From contig JANTUC010000003.1 of NCBI GenBank assembly GCA_026873275.1, positions 1,240,001-1,304,000 of the forward strand: DNA of 64,000 nt, read 5' to 3'. The translations under genes were made by a program, and so were the position numbers. Below, piece by piece: positions 11,271-21,683 of this stretch. Each line of letters begins with the position of its first letter. Positions within the stretch are counted from its first letter, which is position 1. The notes beneath the pieces are model-generated. The model worked only from the letters and a program-made list of their open reading frames with translations, had not been told where the DNA came from and ran no database searches. This DNA is from Pseudopithomyces maydicus. Its lineage: Eukaryota > Ascomycota > Dothideomycetes > Pleosporales > Didymosphaeriaceae.

Positions 11271-12134
11271 CTTGGGCAAGTGCAAAGAATGTATATAGTT
11301 AAAAAAGGAAAAGAGCGTGTGCACCAAGGCAAAGAGTGTATAGGGTGAGTTCAACTACAACCAGACCCGCGATGTCTTTAACGAGAAGCCCTCTTCATCC
11401 TTATACCGTGCCCGCTAATGAGCTTTGCGAATCCGTCTTCGCAAGCGTGTTACAGCTTCCGCCAGCAGTCCGGCTACGGCCGTCAATTTCCCTCAGCCGC
11501 AGCATACTCAGCCTGAGTTCTGCAATCGGTACACTACGAAAAAGACCAATGATGAAGGTTCGCCGCCTTCCATCTCCTTGGCCACCAACATCGAAACACG
11601 CCTGTGAAACAAAGCCAAGTATGCACCAATGGGGGCGCAGGGAACGGTAAGCCGAAACTAGTAGTCTCTGCGAGGATCCTTTGCCAAGGCATGTCATCTC
11701 AATGCCCGGCTGCGAACGCCTTCGTTCCAGCAATATGATAACTGGGGTATGGAGAAGCTGCAGATCCGGCCCATCGATAACAGGCGCCGGACTTGGGGCT
11801 GGCCCACATGTTCTAATGGATCCGGGGTTCGCTTGGAAACTTATATTGCACGGGCTCCTTCATCTCTTAGCGCACGTTGTTTGCATGCATAAGATATAGG
11901 TAGATGCCTCTTGGCCTAGGTGCGAATATGAGCCTCAGAATAAGTACAGTGCCTGAAAATTGTATGTTGGATCGCATGATGCAGTACGAAGGTTTTCAAA
12001 ACTCAAATCGCTGGTAAAAAGATGTCGACCCTGTCTGTGGCGTATTCTCTAAAATCGAGCGACTCGGCAAAGTTAAAATGTGAGGGGTATCTTTCGACGC
12101 TAGAAGGAAATATGTAAAGATGGGTTCCGTATGT
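11271..12134. other. Intergenic region between Gpi8 and cellobiose dehydrogenase genes
   Basis: Promoter side of cellobiose dehydrogenase and 3' flank of the Gpi8 gene (both on the minus strand are tandem, Gpi8 reading towards 12135). No coding segment, RNA gene or repeat recognised. Confidence 0.4.
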
Positions 12135-13361
12135 TCAAAGCGACTCTAGGTAGGACCCTGCAGCCCAGACGCCCGCAAATCCGACCAGAGCTGCAGCCCC
12201 CACAATTTGCTTGGACCAGCTGGACTCTGTGTCAACCTTAGTAGCACCAGGTTTCTTAGTGTTCTTCTGCAGATGCGGCTCGGTAGACACTACGTCTTCC
12301 ATGATGTGCTGCTCGTGAGGCCGTACATGAAGGGACTCATTGTGTCTCCGCTTAGCCTCCAGGATCATCTTATCTATAGCCTCCAGCTCTTCCTGCCATT
12401 GTGCTTCGCTCTTTTGGTTCTCCGGGTCGATCTCCACGTTCTGCACATTGCCAAAGAAGTCCATGATGACCCTCGACCTGGCACCTTGTTCGCCACCGGC
12501 GAATAAATCGTAGCGGATGCCAGGGTCTGAGTGCATATCCGCCGGGTTGTAGCTGTCGAAGAGCTCGCCCATGGTGACTTTGGAAGTTGGATCGCGGACG
12601 TTTTTCTCCAAAAACTCGAGGTTGTAGTAGGTGTAGCGATCGATGACAGCGACGCCAACGTCGCTGTCTGCGTGGTGTGAGTACGAGGACTGGTCGATCT
12701 CGGAAGAGCCGGTTGCGAGTATGTTTGGTGAATAGAACTTGGAGTACATGGTGTTGGCTTGGCAGGTGTCGATCATGAATAGCATCTCGTGGTAGCTGCA
12801 GCTCGGTCAATGTTGAAAGCAGTCGAGGAGGCGCCAAACTTGCCGCTTCTTCTCCCACATCTGCCCAAAGGCATCGGCCAGATCGTAGGCCGAGATCTCT
12901 TCGGCGTCCTGAAACTTCAGAAACTCGTTACCCCCATGACCTGTCATGTAGACCAAGATGTTGCTGCGCTCGTCCGTCATAAGGCGCTTCGATCGGGGCA
13001 TGTCCTCGGAGACCCTGTCGGTCATGAGCCTTATGAAGTTCTCCACGGTGACCTCGTATCCTCTGTAGTCGACTTCGATGTTGTCTCCGTAGAGGTCCAG
13101 GGCGCGGTCGGCGTTGTTGTAAACGGTGCCGGGGAATGCGTTGCGCGGGTTGCAGGCCATGTCGTCGGGCAGCATGAGGATGATCTGCGAGTCGGGGATG
13201 CCGAGGCGCTTCACGGTACGGTAGAGCGAGAGGACATTTGCGAGGTGCCTGTAGTTGAACCAGAAGCGCGACGTGCCGACGAGGACCGCCCAGTTGGACG
13301 TGTGCTCGGTGGCCGCGAACGGAGCCAGCAGGAGGGACACCAGCGCTGCGGAGAGCTTCAT
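12135..13361 (-). CDS. gpi8: GPI-anchor transamidase catalytic subunit Gpi8 (PIG-K)
   Basis: Cysteine protease of the ER transamidase complex that cleaves the C-terminal signal of substrate proteins and attaches the GPI anchor. 392 residues, the usual size. Exons are 13361-12844 and 12795-12135. The N-terminal signal peptide (MKLSAALVSLLLAPFAA) precedes NWAVLVGTSRFWFNYRH. The catalytic His is in YMTGHGGNEF and the catalytic Cys in FMIDTCQANTMYSKF, followed by SPNILATGSSE. A C-terminal membrane segment (QIVGAAALVGFAGVWAAGSY) ends the protein. The intron (12796-12843, 48 nt) has a GC donor (GCAAGT) and CAG acceptor. Only this choice restores the conserved WEKKR-YHEMLFMIDTC; the nearby GT one base pair over does not keep the frame. 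The start at 13361 was chosen because longer readings run into the upstream minisatellite. Confidence 0.96.
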
Positions 13362-13751
13362 GTTGGCTGTGCGAGTCGCGTTCCAAGCTTCCCCACTGCC
13401 GTTGTGGTGTACAGTAGACGGTGTACAATAGACGGTGTACAGTAGACGGTGTACAGTAGACTGTGCACTGTAGACTGTGCACTGTAGACTGTGCACTGTT
13501 TGTTGTATGTAACCGTACGTAGTCTATGGTGGGCGGGCTGGGCGATGCAGGGGGTCGCGGCTGACAAATGAGGTGAAGAGCTGCTCCGCGCCTTCCCCCG
13601 GCGAAACAATGATGCGATCGCGTCATTAGAGTTGCGGGCGTGATGACTGCGCGACCTTTCGCTCAACAATCATGACCCTGCCTTGATGCCTGCCTGAGCG
13701 CTCTCATCTTCGCAATTCCGCTCGTCGCAGTTCCACCTCTCCACCAGGAAC
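13362..13751. other. Divergent promoter region of gpi8 and the OPT transporter gene
   Basis: 390-bp shared upstream region. It contains the 14-bp minisatellite at 13407-13500; the remainder shows no recognisable element. Confidence 0.5.
13407..13500. repeat. 14-bp minisatellite GTGTACAGTAGACG
   Basis: Seven tandem 14-bp units. The first four read GTGTACA(G/A)TAGAC(G/T) and the last three GTGCACTGTAGACT, so two subfamilies lie in order. Each unit is two related heptamers and carries a palindrome (TGTACA or GTGCAC). It begins 46 bp upstream of the gpi8 start codon. Confidence 0.95.
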
Positions 13752-16008
13752 ATGGCGCCCGATCGGGGCGTCTCGGTGGGGCCAGCCACCCACGACCAAG
13801 GGAATCATGATGCTTCGCAGTCCCGGACCAGCCCAAGAGCTTCGGAAGAACAGAGGTTTCTGGCAGAGAGGGCTGCCCAGCCGCAAAACTTCACCCTCCG
13901 AGGCGTGCTGTGTGGCTTGGCAATCGGTGTCGCCATATGCTTTAGCAACATGTACTTTGGACTGCAGACTGGCTGGGTCACCGGAATGGCCATGCCTTCA
14001 GCCCTGATCGGCTTCGCCTACTTCAAAACCGTATCCCGAATGTTGAAAACCCCCTTCACCCCCGTCGAGAATGTACTCGTCCAATCCGTTGCTGGTGCGG
14101 TAGGAACCATGCCGTTGGGTTGCGGCTTCGTTGGCGTCATTCCGGCACTCAACTTCCTCTTGACCAAAGAAGAGAATGGGCCCCTTGATATCAGCCTTTG
14201 GAGATTGGTCATCTGGTCGCTGGGTATCTGCTTCTTCGGCGTCGTGTTCGCTGTGCCCCTACGTAAGGAAGTTATCATTCGCGAGAAGCTCAAGTTCCCA
14301 AGCGGGACTGCTACCGCTTTAATGATCAAAGTGCTGCATGGCGATGGAAAATCAAACATTTCATCAGGTCGGCCTAGAGGTGAGGAAGGAGAAGGAGAAG
14401 AACAACGTCTTCTACAATCGTCTCATGTGGAGAGTGAGTACGCGCCTCGGCCGTCGAACGAAGAGCACGACCGAGCAAGACAACAGCCCGAGTCCGATGA
14501 CGATGGTGATTGGCAGGGCAGGATCCGCCTCCTCCTCCTTTCTTTTGTGGGCTCAGCTATCTACACCATCGTAACATACTTTATCCCGCAGTTACACGAC
14601 GTTCCCATTTTTGGTCTCACTCTTGCGAACAAATGGCTCTGGACTCTGAATCCTTCTCCAGCGTACATTGGACAAGGTATTATCATGGGTCCCGCAACTA
14701 CACTCCACATGCTTTTGGGAGCTATCATTGGCTGGGGCGTCCTGTCCCCATTAGCCAAGCATAAAGGCTGGGCACCAGGACCAGTCTCGGACTGGACAGA
14801 TGGATCCAAAGGCTGGATTGTGTGGATTTCTTTAGCTATTATGCTTGCAGACTCTTTAGTCAGTCTCGGTTGGCTGGCTCTTCGTCCTCTTCTCGCCGTT
14901 GGGAGGTTTTACTATCCAACAGTCAAGGAAGTCTACGACACGCACACTTGGAAACAGCTGCTCACCCTTAACATTGCTCGACAGCCAGCATATACCCCGC
15001 TCAGTGATGGTACCTCTGCAAATCCAATTACTGCCATCAAGCAACACCTTTCGGAAGACAATGAACCCGACGCACCGCCAGAACACCAAATTTCGAACCG
15101 AACCACCATAATCGGCCTCATACTCTCGCTTGCTGCGTGCATAATTGGCGTACACGTCTCCTTCCCTAGCCTAATTCCCTTCGGTCTTACAATTTTAGCC
15201 CTCTTTTTGGCCTTGTTTCTCTCAATAATGGGTGTCCGTGCTCTAGGGGAAACCGATCTCAACCCGGTATCTGGCATCTCCAAGCTTACACAGCTCATTT
15301 TCGCCCTTGTCACTCCAACCACCGGTCCAAATTCCAAGAACTCGGTCGTCATCAACCTCCTCGCAGGTGCCATCTCCGAATCTGCCGCTTTGCAGGCTGG
15401 CGACCTCCTCCAAGACCTCAAGTGCGGACATCTTCTCGGTGCCGCACCCAACGCGCAGTTCTGGGGTCAGATGATTGGCAGTGCCGTCGGTGCCATCGTA
15501 TCTGCCCTTGTATATAAGCTGTACACTCACGTGTACGCCGGCATGATCCCTGGTGGCCTCTTCGAAGTCCCAACGGCGTACGTCTGGGTTTTCACCGCGA
15601 GACTGGTTACGGGGAAAGGCCTACCGCCCATGGTGCGCGAATGGGCTGGTGGAGCGGCTGCCATCTTTGCTATGGGCACCATGGTAAGAGTATACGGACA
15701 ATTTAGGAAGCGCTCAGGATTTAGCGCAAAATGGTTGGATTTTATACCCGGCGGGATCGCTGTTGCCATAGGTATGCAAATTATCTTTATCGTGAACGAA
15801 AGGGGTGCTAATTAGGTCAGGTATGTACAACACGCCGTCTTTTACACTCGCGCGTACCATTGGGGGCGTGATCAGCCTGTGGTGGAGGCGCTGGAAGGGG
15901 AAGAGCGAGACTCAGATTGTTGTGCTGGCGAGCGGATTGATTCTGGGTGAGGGCCTTTTCAGTATCGTGAATTTGGGACTGGCGAGTTTCAAGGTCCCGC
16001 ATTTGTAG
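13752..16008 (+). CDS. OPT-family oligopeptide transporter
   Basis: Polytopic membrane transporter of the OPT superfamily, probably for peptides or metal chelates. Exons are 13752-15771 and 15821-16008, with a 49-nt intron (GTATGC...GTCAG); 735 residues. Conserved features: NFTLRGVLCGLAIGVAICFSNMYFGLQTGW in the first membrane region, KTPFTPVENVLVQSVAGAVGTMPLGCGFVG, a cytosolic acidic loop (GEEGEGEEQRLL to ESDDDGDWQ), TLNPSPAYIGQGIIMGPATT, and SAALQAGDLLQDLKCGHLLGA. The splice creates IAVAIGMYNTPSFTLAR, the conserved late motif of this family; without it the ORF ends in an unrelated tail. It belongs to the OPT subgroup with the AGDLLQDLK motif, near YSL-like fungal proteins. Confidence 0.93.
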
Positions 16009-17416
16009 GAATATCTGGCCACCAGTTCGTTGCGCTACTTGCAATCAAGACACAGCAACGTTACGGAATACGAGCATTTCAAAGTTGATGGGTCACCAGC
16101 ACAAGCGCGCAACGCAATTCCACGGTGGCTGAAATGTATGAAGGTCATATATTGTATTCGTGCGAAATGGCTTCCGAGTGTTCGAAGGTTAGTGGTTGGG
16201 ATTGAAAAGGATTCCGGCCCCATAATAGTCATCATCGGTACTCCACATCGCTTACACTGAGCCCCCTGGCCAACATGCTTAGGCTTCTCCAATCTGACTC
16301 AACGCAACATTTCTCGCACCAGGAATAGAAGTTTTCAATCGTAGAACCATCTTTTTTTTTAAAACAAATAGAGAATTTTGTGTGATATATAAAAAGGAGA
16401 ACATTAGTCTCGAGAGTCTGCCTATTACATAAAAGGCACTAGGAGGTAGAGCGCGCAGAGTAAAATTTGAGAAAAAAAATGAAAATATTGAAACAGCTTT
16501 TTATTGAATTACGATACTAGCAATCTCTGCTAGCGGGGCTCTGTACAACCTATTATGATTGAGTGTTGTGTCCCAATCTGAAAAAAAAGCTGGAAAAGAG
16601 GAGAAGCATGTTTTACAGCTTGTATATATATTTTTCTTTTTAATTCGAACATCAATTCAAAGGCTTCATGGTCTAGTGGTATGATTCCTGCTTTGGGTGC
16701 TTGCTCGCTCAAACTTGCAGGAGGCCCCGCGTTCGAATCGCGGTGGAGCCCCTTCTTTTTGCTGTGTTTTGGCGTTGCAACAGACGTTGGTCGGCATCAC
16801 TCTGCTATTCTTTTTATAGATGTACTTACTGTGTATGGATTTTACCCTTCCTCCAGCTATCCATCTCCGACTTGCACATCTCTTGGTCTGCAACATCCCT
16901 CTCCAGTTTTGACCGCAAGTTTTAGGGCGATGTTGGCTACTAAGAACATGAAAGGGATATGCGGAAGAGAGAATAACTGAACAAAGATATACAAGGAAGC
17001 ATGATATCCACCCGGGTCAACTTTCCATGAAATTTTGGAACAACAAGTAAGTTATTGCCGAAAACTCGAAAAGGGGGCGAAATCCAAAAGTTTAGGAGAG
17101 GCAGACATGCAACCTGGAAATAAATCGTACCTCACGATTGTGCAAAAAACCAAGTCCACCTGAGTATAGATTAAGGGCGTGTTGCGAGATGGTTGCAGGA
17201 CGTTTCTGGATCGTAGCATCCTAGTAAACATCAACTCACAACGGTAACGCGTCATTCTTGAAATGTCATATCGAGTAGGATTTAATCAAGTTTACTATCC
17301 TATCTGTGCAGAGCGTGCATCAATGGTATCTGCCACTTGTTACCCCGATACTCCGTTCGCGCTGAACCCAGAAACGTAAACACCTAAACTCCAGTGCCGA
17401 CGACTATCGGGATGTC
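16009..17416. other. Intergenic region holding a tRNA gene
   Basis: AT-rich between 16300 and 16660 (T-run near 16351-16360). It contains the tRNA-Pro at 16662-16751 and nothing else I can support. It is the 3' flank of both the OPT gene and the SWIB-type gene. Confidence 0.5.
16662..16751 (+). tRNA. tRNA-Pro (anticodon UGG) with an 18-nt intron
   Basis: The acceptor stem GGCTTCA pairs with TGGAGCC (one G-U). The D arm is GTCTAGTGGTATGAT. The anticodon stem CCTGC/GCAGG encloses a TTTGGGT-type loop with TGG at positions 34-36. The T arm is CCGCG-TTCGAAT-CGCGG. An 18-nt intron follows position 37, the canonical site. A T-run (16756-16760) just downstream fits RNA polymerase III termination. 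CCA is not encoded, as usual in eukaryotes. Confidence 0.95.
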
Positions 17417-19077
17417 TCAATGCGCCTTGGGGATGCTTTGCCGCGCCAACCACAACGCTACACTCTCCCTCGCTGTCTCGCTTGCCCATACGCTGTCCGC
17501 GCCGCCGCGTCTCCATTCCTCACCAGAGGCATCTTCGCCACCGCCCCGGGCGGCGTCGCCCATGATGACCTCCAGATCGCGCTTCTGCGAGGAGAACCAG
17601 CGCTTGACGAAGGCAACGGGATCGGTAGCCATGCTGGTGAAGAAGGCATGCTTGGCTTTCGACCTACCGACAGCGCTCGCGAGAAGCGCGATCTGTTCGT
17701 CGATGGTCTGGATCTGCTTCAGCGTCTCGGCGCTCTGCTTGGAGCGGATGATGCTGTGGAGAAGCGGCTGGAGGGGGTCGTCGAGGGCGACCTGGACATC
17801 GTAGACGGTAGGCTCCGAAGGCTGCTTGCCGGATTCCGGGGCCGGTGCGATGTAGTCCTTGTCTACACGGATCGTGTACTGCAGCTGGATGGGAGGGAGG
17901 GTGGTAAGGTGGGGTTTGATGAGCTGCGGGAGGCTGGGGAAGTAGAACGAGTCTGCACCGTTGAAGAGGGCCTTGAGCTTGGAGTCGCAGGCGAACTTGC
18001 GCTCGTCGTCGTCTTGCTGCAGGTTCTGCGACCGGGCATATTCCCAGACGCCCATGAGAACGCCAGCGCGATCCTCCTCGTCGGTGTCCAGGAGCTCGGC
18101 CATGGGCTTGCTCAGACGGAAGATCTCGGGGTTCTGGTAGCGCTGCAGATTGATGGTGACGTTGATGTTCTCGTCGCTCTTGCGCTCGAACTCGATCTGG
18201 CTGAAGGGGTTGTCTTGCGGCTGGGCGCCCTCGGGCCGCTTCCACTCGATCTGGGTGAAGTTGTCGGGCTGCAGGCTCTTGGCGCGGTCGAAGTCGACGG
18301 TGACGGAGGTGAAGAACTGCGAGAAGGGCTTCGGCTTGGTGTCGGGGTCGGGCTTGGCGTCGTCGTCCATGGCGTCCGGGTCCTTGTCGTCGTCCTCATC
18401 CTCGTCCTCCAGGCCCTCGTCGCTGCCCTCGTCGAGCAGGCGGCCCTGGATTCTGACGCGGTAGGTGGCATTGGTGTCGCTCTCGAAGTCGAAGGTGTCG
18501 GGGTCCATCTGGGTGTTCTGCCAGGGCTGGTTCTCGGCGGTGTTGGAGAGCCAGATGCGCATGGTGGCGGTGCGGCCGCTGCGGGCGTGGAAGACGGAGT
18601 CGGAGGCCTCGAGCTTTTTGCGCATCATGGTCGCGTCCAGGGTGCGCTCGATGTCGCGCAGCTCGCGGTAGCGGGCCACGCCGTCGCCGATGCAAATATC
18701 GTCGACGCCCTCGGGCACGTTCCGGTTGGTGGGGTGCTTGGCCTTGCGCCGCAGCTCGTCGCGGCGCTTCATCTCGGCGTCCTGGGCCTGCTTGAGCTGG
18801 GCATTGTTGTGGTGCGGCGGCGGCTGCTGCTGCTGCTGCGGCGGGTACTGGTTCGGGTGGGCTATGGGGGCTGGTTTGCGGAACATGTGCTCCAGGTCAG
18901 TCTTCCTGATCATGGCGGGCAGCGCGGCGCGGCGGGTGCAGGGCAGAGGACAGTGGACAGCAGCGTGCGGCAGGTGGGTGCTGGCGGGAGGTACGTACCG
19001 GGCCCTCGTCGTGTGGGCGGAGCGTGGTGCGCCGCTTGGGCAGCGAGCGGGTAATTCCGCCCGTACTGCGTTTGCAT
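17417..19077 (-). CDS. SWIB-domain SWI/SNF (or RSC) chromatin-remodelling subunit
   Basis: Homologue of yeast Snf12/Rsc6 and animal SMARCD (BAF60), a structural subunit of an ATP-dependent chromatin remodeller. I place the start at 19077 (MQTQYGRNYPL, short exon 19077-18995), spliced over 18906-18994 to the long exon 18905-17417; this gives 523 residues and keeps phase. A shorter alternative begins at the ATG at 18913. The N-terminal part is Gln/Pro-rich; ERTLDATMMRKKLE and an acidic loop (DEDEDDDKDPDAMDDD) follow. The SWIB-like domain is at about 290-390, with YQNPEIFRLSKPMAELLDTD, then FPSLPQLIKPHLT. A helical C-terminus follows. GC-rich codons match the housekeeping neighbours. It is divergent from the deaminase gene across a minisatellite block. 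Confidence 0.88.
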
Positions 19078-19456
19078 GGCTGCTCGGGCGATGGGAGGCG
19101 CGATGGAATGGCAACGAACTTCCAGGGTTCCCGCGGTCGCGATGCGCTTGCTGGTGAAAGACGATGGAGCCCTGGAGGCTGGAGGCTAGGGACGGACGTG
19201 CTTTTTGGGACGACGCGACTGTCGCCGCTGCAGGGCTGGCATGGGCGAATCACAGCCCCTATCCGCCGCCCCGCTACCCGCCTGCTACCCCGCGACCAGC
19301 CTGCAACACCTCAGGCCGGGCAGGACGAGGCCCTGGAACGGAGGCGGGCGCGGACGCAGAGGGGGAGGGAGCGGGGAGGGGGAGCTCGCGGTGCTGGTGG
19401 CTGCCGTGGCGAGGCCATTCACCGCTCCGTCGGTCTGTACGCGACCGTGGGCCCCG

Positions 19457-19663
19457 TCATGGTCATGGCCATTGCCATTGCCACTGCCATCGCTACTGCC
19501 ACCACTACTGCCATCGCTACTGCCATCACTACTGCCATCGCTACTGCCATCACTACTGCCATCGCTACTGCCATCACTACTGCCATCGCTACTGCCATCA
19601 CTACTGCCATCGCTACTGCCATCACTACTGCCATCGCTACTGCCATTGCCATTGCCATTGTCA
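19457..19663. repeat. GCCATCGCTACT / GCCATCACTACT minisatellite
   Basis: 12-bp units alternate between GCCATCGCTACT and GCCATCACTACT, giving a 24-bp higher-order repeat of about seven copies. GCCATT hexamers flank it on both sides. Confidence 0.95.
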
Positions 19664-19667
19664 CGTT

Positions 19668-19812
19668 AGACCCATCCATCCATCCATCCACCCATTCATC
19701 CATCCATCCCATCCATCCCATCCATCTCATCCATCCCATCCATCTCATCCATCCCATCCATCTCATCCATCCCATCCATCTCATCCATCCCATCCATCTC
19801 ATCCATCCCATA
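19668..19812. repeat. CATCCATC-based 18-bp minisatellite
   Basis: CATC tetramers pass into an 18-bp unit CATCCCATCCATCTCATC repeated about six times. Confidence 0.93.
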
Positions 19813-19823
19813 TCCCCTGTGTC

Positions 19824-19892
19824 GTAGACGGTAGACGGTAGACGGTAGACGGTAGACGGTAGACGGTAGACGGTAGACGGTAGACAGTAGAC
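19824..19892. repeat. GTAGACG heptamer minisatellite
   Basis: About ten tandem 7-bp units GTAGACG, nearly perfect until the last two. The unit matches half of the 14-bp repeat at 13407-13500 and is close to the GCCAGAC array at 4914-4962. Confidence 0.95.
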
Positions 19893-20100
19893 CGCAGTCA
19901 CCAGTCACCAGCCGAACAGAGCAGCAGTCCCCAGAATATCAGTCACCAGAACAGCAGTCACCAGAACAGCAGTCACCAGAACAGCAGTCACCACCCAAAC
20001 ACAGCGGCAGTCACCACCCAAACACAGCAGCAGTCACCAGAACAGCAGTCCCCAGAACAGCAGTCACCATCCAAACACAGCAGCAGCCGCCACCCAAACA
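19893..20100. repeat. AACAGCAGTCACCAG-type degenerate minisatellite
   Basis: 15-bp units (AACAGCAGTCACCAG) are interspersed with CACCCAAACACAGCAG units, running up to the start codon at 20105. It probably lies in the 5' leader of the deaminase transcript. Confidence 0.85.
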
Positions 20101-20104
20101 CAAC

Positions 20105-21683
20105 ATGCCCAGCACCTCAGCCTCCCCCTCCTCCCCCGCCGCCTCGGACCTGCCGCCCCCTCTCCCCTGTCTGTCTGGGCCCCTCCGAAAGATTGCCCGC
20201 GTGCGTCTGCCCGGGAAGCCCCCTCTTCCCTCTGGGACGTGTCCGTCGCCGAGGGAAGGGTCGCCTCCATCGACCCGCATGCTGCACAGCAGGGCGGAGA
20301 CGCCGTGCACCACGGCACCCTGGACGGGGAGACCGCCTCCTCGCCGCGTCACTGTGTCACGCCCACATACATCTAGACAAGTGTTTCCTCCTGCAAGACC
20401 CAAAGTATAGTGATTTACAAATAGAGACCGGTGACTTTCACGAGGCCATGGAGATGACGGGGAAGGCGAAAGCGCGCTTCGACCAGGATGACCTCCTCAG
20501 GCGAGGCCGCAGGCTGATTGAAGAGAGCATCTCCCACGGCGTCACGGCAATGAGGGCCTTTGTAGAAGTCGATGGAGCCGTGCAGTTCAGGTGCATCGTG
20601 GCAGGTCTCAAGCTCAAGGCCGAATACCAGAATCGCTGCCACATCCAACTGTGCGCCTTCGCACAGCTGCCGCTATTTTCCGGAGAGGATGGAGGCGAAG
20701 AAATTCGCAAGCTGATGGGCCTCGCCGCAACCATCGATGACATCGAAGTGCTCGGAAGTACACCCTATGTTGAGGAAGACCAGACAAGGCAAGAAGCAAA
20801 TCTGCACTGGATCACCATGTTGGCGCTGACGAATGGCAAACATCTCGATCTGCACCTCGATTATTTTCTGGAGGAGCACAAGCCGCCTCTGATCTGGACC
20901 GCAATCGACATAGCGAGAGGCTATCTATGGGCCGAGAAGCAGGGCAAAAAGATAACACTGGGTCACTGTACACGCCTCACCAGGTTCACCGAACTTGAAT
21001 GGAAAGCACTCAAAGAAAGAATCGGAAACCTCCCAGTGACATTTGTGGGCCTGCCCACATCTGATCTCTTCATGATGAGGACCCCAGAAAACGTCCGGGG
21101 TACTCTTCCTGTCGTCGAGCTGATCCAGCACCACGGCCTAGATGCGGCGGTTGCCGTCAACAATGTTGGGTGCGTTTCAGGGCAGAACCGCACAGCAGCA
21201 AGCTAATGTTCCCAGCAACGCGTTCACGCCCCACGGCAATTGTGATCCACTTAGTGTTGCGAGTCTCGGTGTAGGTTTGTATCAAGCTGGCACCAAGCAT
21301 GATACCGAGCTACTATATGTAAGTTGACATGGTTCCTTGCTGCTCTGGACAGCTACATACTGCGAACGCTTTGAATCACTTGTGACCAACTCCATGCTAT
21401 GTATACCGTTTACACCAAATGTGGCTACATGGCATTTGTCTCGGCCCAGTTTACAGATGCATCTGACGCCACAATGCAGGAAACCGTCTCGTCAAGAGCA
21501 AAAACGGCTATTGGCTGTGAACCCACCTCTTCCGATCCAAAGGTTGGAGAGCCCGCAGACTTTGTGCTTTTTGATAGCACGGGGGACTGGCGGTGTAGAA
21601 AGAGCATATCAGAAGTGGTATATGATGCTGGCTACAGAAGAATGACTGTACGGCATGGAAAATTGACCAGTGCAGACTTGTAG
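20105..21683 (+). CDS. CodA-like cytosine deaminase / amidohydrolase, with two apparent frame breaks
   Basis: Metal-dependent amidohydrolase related to bacterial cytosine deaminase. Metal motif CHAHIHLDK, then HLDLHLDYFLEE, LGHCTRLT and NNVGNAFTPHGNCDPL. Exons: 20105-21169, 21216-21318 and 21481-21683; introns 21170-21215 and 21319-21480 keep phase and join ELLY to ETVSSRAKTAIG. The beginning is spread over three frames: KIARVRLPGKP from the ATG at 20105, then LWDVSVAEGRVASIDPHAA, then GDRLLAASLCHAHIHLDK. One base added in the C5 run at 20219-20223 and one in the G4 run at 20326-20329 would restore a normal N-terminus. No intron can do this. It is either a pseudogene with two close deletions or, more likely given the rest of the window, an assembly undercall. 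Confidence 0.85.

Larger units (their letters stand above)
19078..20104. other. Divergent intergenic region, mostly minisatellite
   Basis: About 650 of these 1027 bp are four different tandem arrays lying side by side (next entries). The first 380 bp, upstream of the SWIB-type gene, are GC-rich unique sequence. No coding segment: the long Thr/Ala/Ile or Met/Asp readings here are repeat translations. Confidence 0.7.

Noticed and set aside
11401..11733. 110-codon minus-strand reading upstream of cellobiose dehydrogenase
   Set aside because: No motif, no plausible splice partners and basic low-information composition.
12807..13496. Upstream start for gpi8 at 13496
   Set aside because: The extra N-terminal residues come from the 14-bp minisatellite; the ATG at 13361 gives a proper signal peptide.
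17420..19054. 544-codon open frame on the plus strand opposite the SWIB-type gene
   Set aside because: Composition is Leu/Gly/Val-rich with no motif; the minus strand has a conserved SWIB-type protein with correct splicing. It is a GC-rich antisense shadow.
19419..19901. Met/Asp/Gly-repeat and Thr/Ala/Ile-repeat proteins
   Set aside because: They are translations of the minisatellites, open in several frames at once.
13407..20100. CRISPR-like arrays
   Set aside because: The repeats are head-to-tail without unique spacers and the genome is eukaryotic.
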